Positions 25,601 through 36,732 of a stretch of 64,000 nucleotides of DNA are shown one piece after another. The DNA is from Phylloscopus collybita (lineage: Eukaryota; Chordata; Aves; Passeriformes; Phylloscopidae), in NCBI GenBank assembly GCA_027886175.1, contig JAJNNQ010000040.1:25378001-25442000 (forward strand), in the 5' to 3' direction. A program made the position numbers and the translations under genes. The stretch's first letter is position 1. The number at the start of each line of letters is the position of its first letter. A model generated the notes under the pieces. That model did not search any database. It saw nothing but the letters and a program-made list of their open reading frames with translations, and was not told the DNA's origin.

Positions 25601-27189
25601 CTCAAATTATAACAATTCTTAAAGCTTAACTCTAACTCAAAATTGTAATTTCCTCAGACTGACCAAAAAACTGAGTCAGAGGGAAAGCTTCCCATCAGGC
25701 TGTTCTGTAAGTCAGTTTTCTCTGAGTGAGCTGCCAACCTGGCTGTGTTTGGGATGTATCGGTACAGCTACTTTAAGCCAGCTCAGGGCTCCTGTACTGC
25801 AACAGAGAAGCAACAAAAATGCAAGAGTTTTCTTTACGGTATCAAATTTCTGTGTGAACACTTGTGGGCCTATTTGCAACCAAACCAATTTTGACAATAC
25901 ATCCTTGTAAAACAGACTGATATGCTTCAAAAGTCAGTTTGTAGTTCCATATATCATGAGGCAGTGTGCTCTAACCAAGGTCACTCAGATGCGATCAATC
26001 TATTTCAGTTCCCCATTTTACCTTTGCTTTCACCTCTTTTCCCTCCTTCATTTTCTACACCACGGTTCGACTACAGACCAGAAAGCTCGAGCACGCTCTG
26101 TGAGCCTGCACAGCTGCTGCTTGGCCTCCCCTCTGCCAAGGGACCTCTCCTCCCCACACCTGCTTCTATACTGTACTGCCAGTCTGCATAGGCCAACAGG
26201 CACAAAAATGACTGGAATATGCTTGAAGAAGTTCAATTATCTTTTTTTAAATTTCTTCCCTTCTTCCCAGTTTTTCTTTATTTGTGCCAGATTGGCTTCA
26301 CCTGCAATCTCACTAAGCCTAGCAATGGCTGTTACCGAAGCAACTTTGCTGTGTGTGTCTAATTTCTCACCCCATTGGTTTGCCAGCTCTAGTGGACTGG
26401 CTAAATGGTGTGGACCTTCAGCACCAAAGGACAAGAGGGCAATATTTTGTTGCACAGCTATAAAACCACTTCATCAAAGCTTTAAGAGTTGCAGAATTTT
26501 ATTGTCCTCACATGCATAATATCATCTGAAAATTTCATAATATTGGTACTAAAAAAAGAAGAATCATGACACTGCAAGTTCTGTGATGCTCTGAAAATAT
26601 TTAGATCATGTTTTAAGAGTCTGGAGGGGTCTCTTTACTCTCTAACACTCTTGTCTTCTAGACAGTCTTGGTTTCGTTGTGGACATGCGGACATTCCTCT
26701 GGGAGTTTTTTGTTACCAGCTCTTTTCCTGCAGCTTGTGAGTGCTCTCCCTCATCAGTGACCCCCCAGCTTCTTTCCAGGTCCATCTGGCAGCCCCTGAC
26801 CCCACACCTGGCATTTTGCTGGTACAAGTCTCTTTTGCTGATGTGCACAAGCCATGCTTCCAGCACAGTCCTCATGCTAGGCCTGGCTTGGGATGGGCTT
26901 GGCCTAACAAAATGTAGTGGCTTAGCAAAGGGCCAGGCCACATCTGGGACTACAGAATGAGACACAGGTCAGGTACCACCAGTACCACAGTAACATTATC
27001 GTGTCATGTCCTTCATAACAGTAACAGGTTTCAGTTTATTGCTCTTCCAGAAGAGGCTTGAAGCAACCAGATTTGTTCCTGACCTATTGTCTATTACATG
27101 TATCCATCCCCCTTATCTTCCCAGAATGATGAGTTATCTTGAAAGTAGAAGTATTTCAGGGAAAAAGGATATTAGAGGAGTTCATCAAG
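22659..27189. other. Gene-free sequence with two GC-richer patches
   Basis: Most of this interval is plain AT-rich DNA. Two patches stand out as GC-richer: about 26040-26180 and about 26640-26965. The longest frame of the window (187 codons, plus, 25956-26519) covers the first, but it shows no domain and overlaps competing frames on the other strand. The second patch carries overlapping frames of 93 and 107 codons on opposite strands. It could be an old LTR or a small exon, but I cannot assign it. Confidence 0.5.
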
Positions 27190-27310
27190 TGAACAATCTT
27201 ATTTAATATTCTCCTTAATGACCTTGACTCACGAATGAAATTTGCTGATATAACAGAGATGGGGTCAATCTCAATGCAGAGTAGGAGTTGAATAACAAGT
27301 AGAATGAACA
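27190..27310 (+). mobile_element. CR1 LINE reverse-transcriptase fragment
   Basis: From 27202 the plus strand reads FNILLNDLDS, then a short gap, then FAD-T-MG. This matches the C-terminal side of the CR1 reverse-transcriptase, normally FNIFINDLD...CTLSKFADDTKLG. About ten residues between the two motifs are deleted and the second aspartate of FADD is lost, so it is a dead fragment. The recognisable part is about 70 bp; the flanks to 27190 and 27310 are tentative. Confidence 0.65.
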
Positions 27311-27841
27311 GGGTAATATGAATATCTGAAATGAATGAAAAGAGATGGATTTTAATAGTACAAGAGACAAAGCTGTGTATCAGAAGCAAATAATAACGTC
27401 TGCCATACTCTGAGCCCTCATCATTTGGAATAAAATAGACTTAAGTGCATTAAGCATTCATAGGATGGTTATGAAAAACTGATGAGATTTTGTTGTGCAA
27501 AACACGCAATAGCAAAAGACATATGATAAGGTATTTCTAGTTTTTGTACTGAGTAGTATCAACTATTTAAAATGTTGATGGAGTTCCTTATGAAATGCCA
27601 TGAACGTGTGTGTCTTCAAGAAGGATAAAAATCATATTGAAATTACTGTAAATAAGGGCTAAGATTGCAAGTGATCAAGGAAATTATGTTTGTTAAGAAC
27701 AAACAGGTGTCAGCCAGTTGAATATTGTATTTAAGTTTCTTTGTAACTGAAGGAGAATTTGCATGCTATTGCCTCTTCTCAGCCGATGAGAACAACCTTT
27801 TCTTCAGAGAATCTGAGTCTCCTTCGTTTGAAAAAAACAAT
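27311..27841. other. Gene-free unique sequence
   Basis: AT-rich DNA, perhaps with further degraded CR1 sequence at its left edge. No gene seen. Confidence 0.55.
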
Positions 27842-27966
27842 ATTTATGTCCTGGAGTTTCCTAAACTCCAGGACATAAATGATATCCTAAAAGAAAGCTT
27901 GCCCTTCTGTGTTAGTTTCTCTAACTAACACTAACTAACTAATCTCTAATTCAACAGAGTTGAATT
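27842..27966. repeat. Cluster of three perfect inverted repeats
   Basis: Three perfect hairpins lie within 125 bp. The first has 18-bp arms, ATTTATGTCCTGGAGTTT at 27842-27859 and its exact complement at 27863-27880, with a 3-nt loop. The second has 8-bp arms at 27909-27916 (GTGTTAGT) and 27924-27931, followed by short CTAA repeats. The third has 8-bp arms at 27948-27955 (AATTCAAC) and 27959-27966 with loop AGA. The first stem is too short for a normal microRNA precursor. Snap-back replication or a cruciform-prone element are possible origins. Confidence 0.9.
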
Positions 27967-29335
27967 TTGCCATAGTACCAACTGATTCAAGGCAATACCT
28001 TTCTGTCCACTTGGGTTTGTTTTTTTTCCTAGCTGCAACATTTGTTTGGATTATGACAGAAAATACATAAGCATATTGATAATGATAACATCTGTGTATA
28101 GTGACAGAATCTTTCAGCTGAAGACACCTTTCAAATTTTTCGTAATTTTTAATTCTCAGCCCAGGTTTGGCTATTCTAAAAAGAATATTCCTAGTTTTAC
28201 TTTAGATAAACAAAAAATTCCCACTGTTCTTTTTCTGAGAATTTCCAAGTATTTGATCTCAAGAAACCCTAATTTCTTTGACAGTTACCAGATATAATGC
28301 TGGTAATTTTCGAAGTTCTCATTAAAGACCATTTCAAAGACCTCAGAAAAGAGGCATCTAATTATTACAGGTGCCTCCATCTGAACAAAAAAGGTTAGTT
28401 GTTTTACTAGATCCAATAGGATTCATGAGAATCAGAGTCCCTAGACAGTTCACAGAGAGGTAATAATTCAGTTACTGTCAGAGTTTTAATAGATACCAAT
28501 TCAGTATCAACAAGCACTTTTCTATCACTCTCCTAGATATTCATACCTAGGTTTCAGGACAAGAATCTGAGGGATTTACCTTAGAGAAAAAAAGCATTAT
28601 TATATTTCTCAGTCAGCATTAGAAAATATACACTATTTTTACTGACCCTTATTGTGCTTCAGAAAGGACAAGATGTCCAAACACAGCTGAGGTATACCTT
28701 TGTCTAATACTCTGCTGTGAATAAAAAATTGCTGTTTGTTAAGATTTCCAGGGCTGCTCTATATTAGCTGATAGGAAAGTTGCTGAAGTATGAGAAATAT
28801 GTAGCCCTTCCTAAGCATACTTGCACTCTTGACCTTTGTTAAAGAGTGTCTTCTCCTGGTAAGAGCTGTTGCCACCAAGTGGTGGTGATTGAATGCGTGA
28901 CAGAAAATAAAGGAATTTCTTGGCTTAGGTGGTATACAGTCTAATGGGCAAAAAAGAACTGATTTTTTTTTTCTTCTTCTTTTACTGTAGTTCTCTTTGT
29001 ATTAAGTATATCTGGGAAATTTGAGTCCCTTTCCTGACCTTAAAAACCATAAAGCCCGTATAGGTGTTACTCACTGAGAATGTATCAGATTATTCACTGC
29101 CGTTTTACTTAATGCTACTTTTCTCCTTTATTTTTTCATAGTTTTAATACTGCACTCACATACAGTTTTCAACTCAAAATACTCTCTTGTAGCTATTCCA
29201 CCTTCAGGTAGATGATTGCCAGCTATGACTACCAGTTCCAGTGAAGAAATATTGGATGGGGTTTTTTTTCTTGTTTCTCTTGCATGCTGCTCCAGAAGAC
29301 ACTGACACCTGGTACTTTAGCCTTTAGTCACAGCA
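27967..29335. other. Gene-free unique sequence
   Basis: AT-rich DNA with no frame above 83 codons and no recognised repeat. Confidence 0.6.
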
Positions 29336-29349
29336 GTTGCCATGGGAAT
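29336..29349. promoter_or_regulatory. RFX X-box-like site 1
   Basis: GTTGCCATGGGAAT matches 12 of 14 positions of the palindromic RFX X-box GTTGCCATGGCAAC. Binding is inferred from the motif alone. Confidence 0.4.
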
Positions 29350-30009
29350 CTGAAAGTTTACCCCTAGGCCCTTTACAAAAGTGCACCTTCCTTGTGGCAA
29401 AGGTGTTTCTATGGTAACATTTTACTGGAGGCATAGAACTTACATGGGATGTGCCATAAGACTTCTTTTGCACATTATCTCTCTTAAATATGTCAATATA
29501 GGTTTAGCTATGTTAAGGCAGGAAATAGTGAGAAGAAATGTTTCCCTTGCTGATTGGACTCTCTAGAAGTTATTGAACACAATTCATCAGAATTTTACTT
29601 TATTCCATGTTTTTTTATGCTGTGCTCTTTCATTTTTTTCCCAGTGGAGTGCCCTGTTAGTTGGTGGTAGTATTTGGTATTGTCTGAATAATATGGGCTG
29701 ATTGTATTATTGTCAAAGAACATACTGTATCAGGGGGATTTCTAGTTCTTCTTTAATAAACCAAATAAGACTTTTGATTTTCAAGAAGATGTCATTGATG
29801 GTTTTCAACTTCCTAAGATCTTAGGGTGTTTTGTGAGGAAGTTTCTATCTGTAGTAAATATACAAGACTGAAGGGTTAAGTATGGGGGTTTATTGTTTCT
29901 TTTCATTCACTATAGATCATTGTCACCTCTGATAATGGCTTTCACCTTAAAAAATGAGATGACACTTCCCAAATTAAAATGGTCCATGTTTTCTCACTGA
30001 GAGTCATCC
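29350..30009. other. Gene-free sequence around the X-box-like sites
   Basis: No gene or recognisable repeat. The second X-box-like site lies at its left side. Confidence 0.55.
29405..29418. promoter_or_regulatory. RFX X-box-like site 2
   Basis: GTTTCTATGGTAAC differs at one position from the degenerate X-box GTTNCCATGGNAAC. It lies 55 bp from the first site, and paired X-boxes are unlikely by chance over so short a distance. A half-site (CCATGGTAAC) also occurs at 32765-32774. Confidence 0.45.
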
Positions 30010-30400
30010 ATTGATGTCAGCTTCCATTTACAGCAGAGCCTGAGCAAGCAGCAGCATTCTTGCCTTGTAATAAATAATTTTGGGTTATCATCATTGTTTT
30101 ATTACTGTGCTATCAGTCTTTATATTTATTCCTATCCATCAGTGAAAGGATTCTTATTGCTGCCAGGTATGTGGGCCCTGGCATTTTGTTTCCCTGCCTG
30201 TTTTAAAACGCTGGTCCTGCCTTTTCATCCAGCTACTGCTTTGCTTTAACTATTGGGACTGGCTACAGTCTGGGTTATTATTAATGTCAATCATTCTGTG
30301 CTGGCAAGGGTACAAAGGAAGGTTTCAGCCAACACCGTGCTACTTTAACAGGGGTCTTAATTAGATCTTCTTCCTGGGCCAGGGGACGGTGGAAAAGAGA
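30010..30400. other. Possible conserved non-coding element
   Basis: Non-repetitive block with several homeodomain-like TAAT or ATTA cores (AATAAATAATTT, TTATTATTAATGTCAATCA), balanced composition and no open frame of note. This looks like regulatory DNA but cannot be shown from one sequence. Confidence 0.27.
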
Positions 30401-30859
30401 AAATGAGATGAACTAACAGAATTAGGACAAATAAAAGCATTTTGTGGATGCATTTCTGACAAATTAGCTCAGACTGCAAATAGAGATTGATTTGTTTGGG
30501 TGAAATGGATTGGTTTTCAGGAATGTAAGGATCAGACTCTTTCAGTTTAAGGTGAAGGAAGGTACATTTAAAACCAATGTTAGCTTTCTTCTGGTATTAA
30601 CCCTAAACTGAAAATTCTGTCTGAAGTTAGCACTGTGGGACCTTCTTCCATAAAAAGTCTTCTCCGGTAAGGAGCAGCTGTTCTCACACACAAGTTGGAT
30701 AAAACACAAATTCTAAAAGTGAGAACCAAACTGAGTCACACCCTACAGAATTAATACCCTAAATGCCTGCCACCTTAAATATTCTGCTGTGACAGAGGAG
30801 GGTGCCAGCAACCCTCGTGCTCTCTTGCCCAGAGGACTGCAGCTTCTTCATTCCCAGTG

Positions 30860-31380
30860 CACTTGGATTTACATCCACTTGAGGTGAGTTTGCTCAAACT
30901 AAATATGCTGAGCTGTTTCGCAGCGTATGATTAATGCTAATTTTTCTCTTTGTCATGTAGAAGCTAAAAGAGGGGAGAGGAAATCATTTTGATCCAACTG
31001 GTTGGCATTTGGAGTATTTAATTCAGAGAGCATTACTTTATTCTGCTTTGTAACATAAGCGTCACATTAAAAGCTATAGATGTGAAAAATTCATGCACAC
31101 ATGACTTTATCTGGCATTAAATCTACTTGGAATAATTAACAATTCAATAAAATAGGAAGCCATATTTTCAGTAGGGGCTCAAAGAGGCATTTTAAATTAT
31201 TCAGATACTTCTTAACACGCATTCATTGCCACACACAGGTTAAGTGACTGCGCACAATTTGATCGGTATTGTTCCATTTGGTGCTCAGTTTCAGACTGAC
31301 TCCAAATTGGAACGTTTGTTTACTTAACTGGATTTCTTAGAAATGTGTTTTGCCAAGAGTTTAAGCAAGCCAAATATTTA
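30860..31380. other. Possible conserved non-coding element
   Basis: Long non-repetitive AT-rich block with isolated CpGs (TTTCGCAGCG, AAGCGTCAC, ACACGCATTC, GTGACTGCGCAC, GATCGGTATT, GGAACGTTTG). Retained CpGs and the lack of any open frame suit purifying selection on regulatory DNA. GGTTAAGTGACT near 31240 faintly resembles part of a MIR SINE, but this is not enough to call one. Confidence 0.3.
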
Positions 31381-32081
31381 CAGCTGCTATTTGCTAAAGA
31401 TTTTTCCTAGGGGAAAATCTGCCAGAACCCAAAAATTGAAGTATTAAGCCAGTTTATAGGAAAGGGGATGAGAAATGCTCTGTGATGCTACCTGTCCCTC
31501 TCCTCTTTGGTTAATTTCTATCCATGTATCTTTACTTCTCTGAAATAAATAATTTCTGTCTTCAAAATCATCAGTTGAACCCTTTTGTAATTGAATTGCA
31601 CCCAGCCAAATGAAGTCACTTAATTCTAGTATCTTGGCCAAATCAAATTAATTAATGCTGGCTTCCGCTCCTTCCTCAGATCTTCTCTGCTGTTACACAA
31701 AACTGCACCCTGGATACATAACAGGCCTTCAGGGCACCATTTATTTCTCTTTACTTTAGCCTGCTGCTCCTTCTTCTCAGCAGTTCAGAAACTGTTCAAT
31801 ACTGCATTTTGTGCCCAGGAAGAGGGATGAGGCACAAAGGTTAGTATAAACCTTGTTCTCATCTTGTGGACTGTGAGATTATAACTGCTACTTCACTTCT
31901 TTCTTCTCTTCCTTTAATTTCTATCTCTAGCAGCATCTGTATTGCTGGTTTGAGGGTTTTTTGGTTTGGTTTTTCTTTTTTTTAATATATATTGATTCTG
32001 TCCTCCTACCCACATGTGTTGCTCTTGGAGTGCAGCCCACTGGTGGAAGACAGATCATGTGAATGGGTAGCAAGGCATTTT
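31381..32081. other. Gene-free unique sequence
   Basis: No gene or recognised repeat apart from a short G/T run near 31950-31975. Confidence 0.6.
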
Positions 32082-32171
32082 TTTTCCTTTTCCTTTTCCT
32101 TTTCCTTTTCCTTTTCCTTTTCCTTTTCCTTTTCCTTTTCCTTTTCCTTTTCCTTTTCCTTTTCCTTTTCC
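32082..32171. repeat. (TTTTCC)15 hexanucleotide array
   Basis: Fifteen perfect TTTTCC units with CC at every sixth base from 32086 to 32170, flanked by T runs. The array is pure pyrimidine on the plus strand. The Phe-Ser, Lys-Arg and Glu-Lys dipeptide frames across it are translation artefacts. Perfect purity suggests a young, probably length-variable array. Confidence 0.97.
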
Positions 32172-33423
32172 TTTTTCTTTTTTTTTTCATGACTTCCAGG
32201 AAAAGGATATTTTGATGTTTTGTTTAGTGGTTCTTTTTGTGGTGTCATAAGCCAATGACAAAGTTAAATAAGGAGGTGATACAAAATCTGCAATTTGGCA
32301 TGCAGGGAATTCTCCCAAGTTTTCGTAGCTCCATCTGTGCCCTGTGAGCTGAGAAGTTCTACAGAAATGGAGGGAGAGAGGGCCTGGTGATAAGCCAAAT
32401 TTCTGTCCATTTTTTCCCTTTGGCCAGCACAGGCTTCCTTATCCCTTGAAGTACCACATGAGAGCTGTCATTTTTGTCCTGTCATAGGTGGGGAACTGGC
32501 ACAGGGAGTACAGTACCTAAGGAAAAGGGAGGATGTAGAGGGGGTACTACAAGTTCTCTGGGCTGCAGCCTCCACTAGGGATTTAAAACTTTCCTGCAAA
32601 ATCTAATTTGAAGTAAGGCTCCAGTTTGAAGCAGAAAATCAGTTTCCTGTCTTTGCTTATTGTCTCCTCTAACTTCCTTGAAAATTTTTGTAATATTTCC
32701 ATTTAATCCATGCGGAGTTTTGGTGAGAAAGTTCAAACATTATCACCTTGGATATCACTGAGAGCCATGGTAACCTAAGTAACAGTCCAATAATGAGCCT
32801 TCTCTTGTGGCATCAGTATTTGCTCCGTAATTAAAGTAGAAGTTTCCATTATAAGTTTGATTTTGTATCCTTTAGTGAAATCTAACAATTCCCATCAGCT
32901 TCAAAATGTGTTAGATTCCCTACAGGACTGAGAATTTTTCTCTCCATTTCTTCCTCCCCAAAAAAGGACAGGAATAATATTTACCTGAAGATGATATTCA
33001 TTTAAAAGAGAAAGATTTGTATTCTTTTGTATCTAAACAAGAAAGAATAAAATAAAAAAGTAGGATTTCAGATAGACTGACATGGAAGAATAAGGATTTT
33101 TCTTGATAAATACTTAAGTATTTCAGTTTCATAATAGTAATTTATAAAGATTTTTCCATCACTGCACTTTTATGGCAACTATCCTGCTTTTTGCTTCTAG
33201 TTCTCATGTATGTAAAATAAGGGAGTGATGACATGTGTGTGTTTTCAACAATTAATTGCTAGCTGGGATGAAGATGGATATACTTATATACACCTAGTAG
33301 CTTGGCAAACCTAATCATAAGCCTTTCAGTACTCTCATGGTAGCATTCTTTTGAAAAGTTAGGTAGAAAGTAGCCTCTAAACATGTTGTTAATGCAATTA
33401 CCTTGAAATCACTGTAGATGGAG
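32172..33423. other. Gene-free sequence
   Basis: No supported gene. The part around 32690-32870 has conserved-element-like texture, including the X-box half-site at 32765-32774, but no further support. Confidence 0.5.
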
Positions 33424-33486
33424 AGAGAATTAAATCCAGGACTCTTAACTTCCTGGGTAAATTATCTAGCCACTAAGCTGAGACTT
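33424..33486 (-). mobile_element. tRNA-derived SINE head (or tRNA relic)
   Basis: On the minus strand the sequence reads CAGCTTAGTGGCTAGA, a good tRNA A box (TRGCNNAGYGG). About 20 bases later comes GTCCTGGATTTAATTC, a decayed B box of the GGTTCGAATCC type. This is the pol III promoter layout of tRNA-derived SINEs such as MIR or other CORE-SINEs. It cannot fold as an intact tRNA because the B-box arm is damaged. No CORE domain was recognised downstream, so the SINE family is unassigned and a bare tRNA pseudogene remains possible. Confidence 0.55.
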
Positions 33487-36203
33487 CATTCCACCCTTCT
33501 CCTTCTAGGACCTTAAACCAGGTGATTAAACACAGCTCAAAATTTGGAGCTTTCAATATTTCTTGCACTGGTGTCTGGGTCAGGGTTTGGCTGGGGGTGT
33601 CAGTCACCACTCCTGGCCAACAATTACGGTGTCTCTTGCAAAATAAGATGTGTAGACTCCAGTAATACAGTACTCAATTGTGGTGTGTGGGTGTCCTGTG
33701 CAGCTCTGTGGCATGAAGCTCTAGGAGTACATCCTGTGAACTCAGTTACGACTGACACCAGATTTTGAAAGAATTGTTGTGACTGTTTTTGCAATATCTT
33801 AACTAGAAGCTAAGGTAGGAAATACCATTTTTTCGCTCTATAGGAGCAGAATCATTTAAAAACATATGAATGAACAGAATTTATTATTCTTCATTGCACC
33901 AGATTCTTCTCTAATGAATTTTGGCGCTAAGATCTAATTAAAGTAAAGTGTAGTAAATGATGACAGTAATATATGGAAGCATGTCAAATAAAGAAATAGG
34001 TATCTTGAAAGACTTTATTGAACAGGTTTCATAGCCTGTTCAAGCTGAAGTATTGTGTAGTGCTGTATTTTGTATGTTGTGTAGTAACTTGTTATTTTAA
34101 GAGGGTTTTTGGTTTGGGATTTTTTGGTTTTGGTGAAGGTTAGATATTTTTGTACAGTCACATTAAGTCTAAACCAAAACTTTACTTGTCATGTATTTGT
34201 CTATTTGTCATGTTTCCCAGTAAAACAACAATATGGCCTGCCCTATTATTGAAATATAGCTGGCTAGGTTATCTTAGCTGTCATTTTCTTTTGGAAAATA
34301 TAGATTTCACGTTCTAATCCTTGGTACCATGATACTGATCTCTTTACATAAAGACATATGGTGCGGGTGCACTGTAATCTACCAAAATAGAAGTAGTTCT
34401 TTTAGAATTGCAGTGCTTAGAAACATTCTCTTGGTTTTCTAAGTTTATCTGGAGTGCAGACTGACTGCATTATAAGGAACCATATTACTAAACTTAAAAT
34501 CTTTGAATTGCAGTTAAGTGTCTTCTCTCTGTATGTGTTGGGGTTACTTCAGATTAGCACACCTGTAGGCAGATGTCTTGTGAAAAATATCCATATTTCA
34601 AAGGAGTGTTGAAGACTTCAGTATGGTTCTTTTAGGCAGAGCTGTCATGTCATCCAGTGCTCCACTTCAGTCCTGCCCTTATTAAAAATTAGTAGGCACA
34701 GAGAGTCAACTACCCTTTTATCTGGATATTTAAAGTCAACAAATATCAATAATGTAAAAAAAAAAGTAATAGTAAATGTTTCTTATCTTTTAGTCTTTAA
34801 CAAGGTAATTTTAACAAAATCCCATCCTAGTTTCTTTCTGTGATTTTGGCTTTCAATTATATAATACAATGCTTCCATTAAAAAAAAAAAGGCAACAACA
34901 ACAACAGGAGATTAGGATGGGAAAGGACTTAGGTTCTGTTTGTTATCTCAAACACAGTGAGCACACTGGGTAGGAGGCAACGTCAAGTGGCACGGATTCA
35001 TGGTTTTGTCTTTTTTTTAACACTATTAACTTTGATTCTGCATAAATTCCATGTGCCTCAGGGGCCTGCTATCTTGGACAGAGGTTAGGCATTAACTGCT
35101 AACCTTGTCTGCATTACTATTGATTCTGCACCGTTAAAAAGACAACTTTCTAAATAAAAATTGTGTCACAGTCCATTGCAAAGTGTTTACCAAAGCAAAA
35201 GTGAAAAATTCCTAAAATGTTCCCTTGTGTCTCCTCCCTAAATAGTGGGATTAAATTTAAATAAATGCAGATGCTTTCCATGTGCTTTATGATAAATATT
35301 GTAATTGGGTATGGTGTTCTCTGATGAGCAGAAAGGGTTTTTGGATATTTCTTCCTACTTGATATTGGTTAAATATCAAATCTGAAATCATAAAGGAAAG
35401 AGAGAAGAATGATGGATGTCCTTTGGACCTGGTCACCATTCCTTGAGCTTAGCCTTCTGGAGAAGATGCAGGAGGAGGTTTCATTTTCCCAAGAATGACC
35501 AAGCTTTCACTTCTGTCGCTCACTGAAGAGTAAAGCTAGTCAGCCAATAGGAACATTCAGCTGTGTCTCAGCTAGGGTAACCTGGATAAAGGTGGAAGCT
35601 GATGGGCACTGGGAAGCCCAGTCCCAGAGCTAATGAAGAGAGGCTTTCCCTTCTATAAGACAGCAAGGAATTTAAACTACTATACCAAATTAAGTATGCT
35701 GAGTTGAAGGCAAGGCAATAGTTTGTCTTCCAGCCATTTTGTTTTATTTTTGTCATTCTGCAGTTTTGAATTTCTTTAGCTGCAGTCATCTTTTCCTAGT
35801 AATTCCTCTGATTAAAAAGAAAAAAAAAAATCAAAACCATCAAATCTTCAATTAAAGACAGCAAATGATTGGGGTCTTTATAGATGCTGGAAAAAAAAGA
35901 CAGACATTTGTGTCATGGGGCTCCAGCTGACTTGTCAGGCTTTCTTGAGTCACTCTCTGGTTTGCACAATTAACTTAAAATTCCAAACTTCCTGACTGAA
36001 AAGGGTAGCAGGGGCAGGCAGGGAGATGGTAGTGATCTATTTTATTTCAGTCACTTAAAGTTGCTCTTTACATCACACATGCTGTAGTATGTTGTGTCAT
36101 TTTGTCCAGCCTATTTCTGGGAATCCCAAATGAAAATTTCCTCCTTATGATCTTCTTAATTTCTTTACACTTTCATTTTTGTACAAGCACCTTTAGTATA
36201 CTC
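33487..36203. other. Gene-free sequence
   Basis: No supported gene. An 8-bp inverted match (CTGGTGTC and GACACCAG) brackets about 190 bp at 33568-33761, but without a target duplication it is not called an element. A 9-bp inverted repeat lies at 34018-34026 and 34035-34043. Short G/T and A runs occur near 34100, 34750 and 34880. Confidence 0.55.
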
Positions 36204-36725
36204 TTGTATGTAGAAGGGACTACAAGTGACCTTGCCCCATAAGTACCAGCTGTGTTAATTACCCAATACAGCCTCGGCCCTGATGAGTCACAGCTGTAGC
36301 CAATAAAGATGAGTGTGATAAAAGGGAGTGGGTTAGCTGCTGAGGGGATCATCATGGAGGATCATTGAAGGAGGAGACTCCTGAAGAAGGATCTTGGGGA
36401 GAGAGAATCACTGCTCTGAAGTCAGTCTGGGTCTGCAGTTGGAGCCTGTTGTTGGAACCTGGAGTCACAGTCTAGCTGGGTAAAAGCCTGCAGTCAGTAT
36501 CTGCAAACCAATACCTGCAGTCACAGTTTAGCAGGAAATAACCAGCAGTCAGAGGCTGCAAGGGAAACCTACAGTAGGTGCTTGCTGCAGCCAGAGTCAG
36601 TGAATAGTTGGAGTGAGGATGTCTGAGCTGTGAAGAGGAATAAACCAGGACCCTTTTCATGCTGTGATAAACAAGGAGTCTGTGCTTTGGTTCATTTCTA
36701 CTCTCTGACAAGAGGTCTGCTGCAA
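36204..36725 (+). mobile_element. Probable solo LTR with promoter and poly(A) motifs
   Basis: A 522-bp unit, TTG at the left and CAA at the right, is flanked by the 7-bp direct repeat TATACTC (36197-36203 and 36726-36732). Inside, in LTR order, are an AP-1 site TGAGTCA (36284-36290) abutting CAGCTG, a CCAAT box (36300-36304), a TATA-like GATAAAAG (36317-36324) and AATAAA (36639-36644). A roughly 55-bp imperfect tandem repeat follows the TATA-like motif. This is the classic U3-R-U5 layout read left to right. No internal retroviral sequence is present, so it would be a solo LTR. A 7-bp duplication is longer than the 4-6 bp usual for ERVs, so the edges may be off by a base or two. Confidence 0.55.
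36458..36606. repeat. Imperfect ~55-bp tandem repeat inside the LTR
   Basis: Units start at 36458 (CCTGGAGTCACAGTCTAGC), 36514 (CCTGCAGTCACAGTTTAGC) and a degraded third at 36568 (CCTACAGTAGG), giving spacings of 56 and 54 bp. Each of the first two also carries CAGTCAG and CTGCAA in its second half. Confidence 0.75.
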
Positions 36726-36732
36726 TATACTC

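Noticed and set aside
25956..26519. Longest open frame of the window, 187 codons, plus strand
   Set aside because: No recognisable domain, uneven composition, and competing frames on the minus strand (26048-26236, 26237-26455). In 64 kb of eukaryotic DNA one frame of this size is plausible by chance.
27842..27880. The 18-bp hairpin as a microRNA precursor
   Set aside because: Stem and loop are too short; microRNA precursors usually have stems over 22 bp, with mismatches and longer loops.
31927..32248. Lys-Arg, Glu-Lys and Phe-Ser dipeptide-repeat proteins
   Set aside because: They are translations of the (TTTTCC)15 array in different frames, not genes.
33568..33761. About 190-bp element bounded by CTGGTGTC and GACACCAG, possible MITE
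   Set aside because: Only 8 bp of terminal match and no flanking target duplication.
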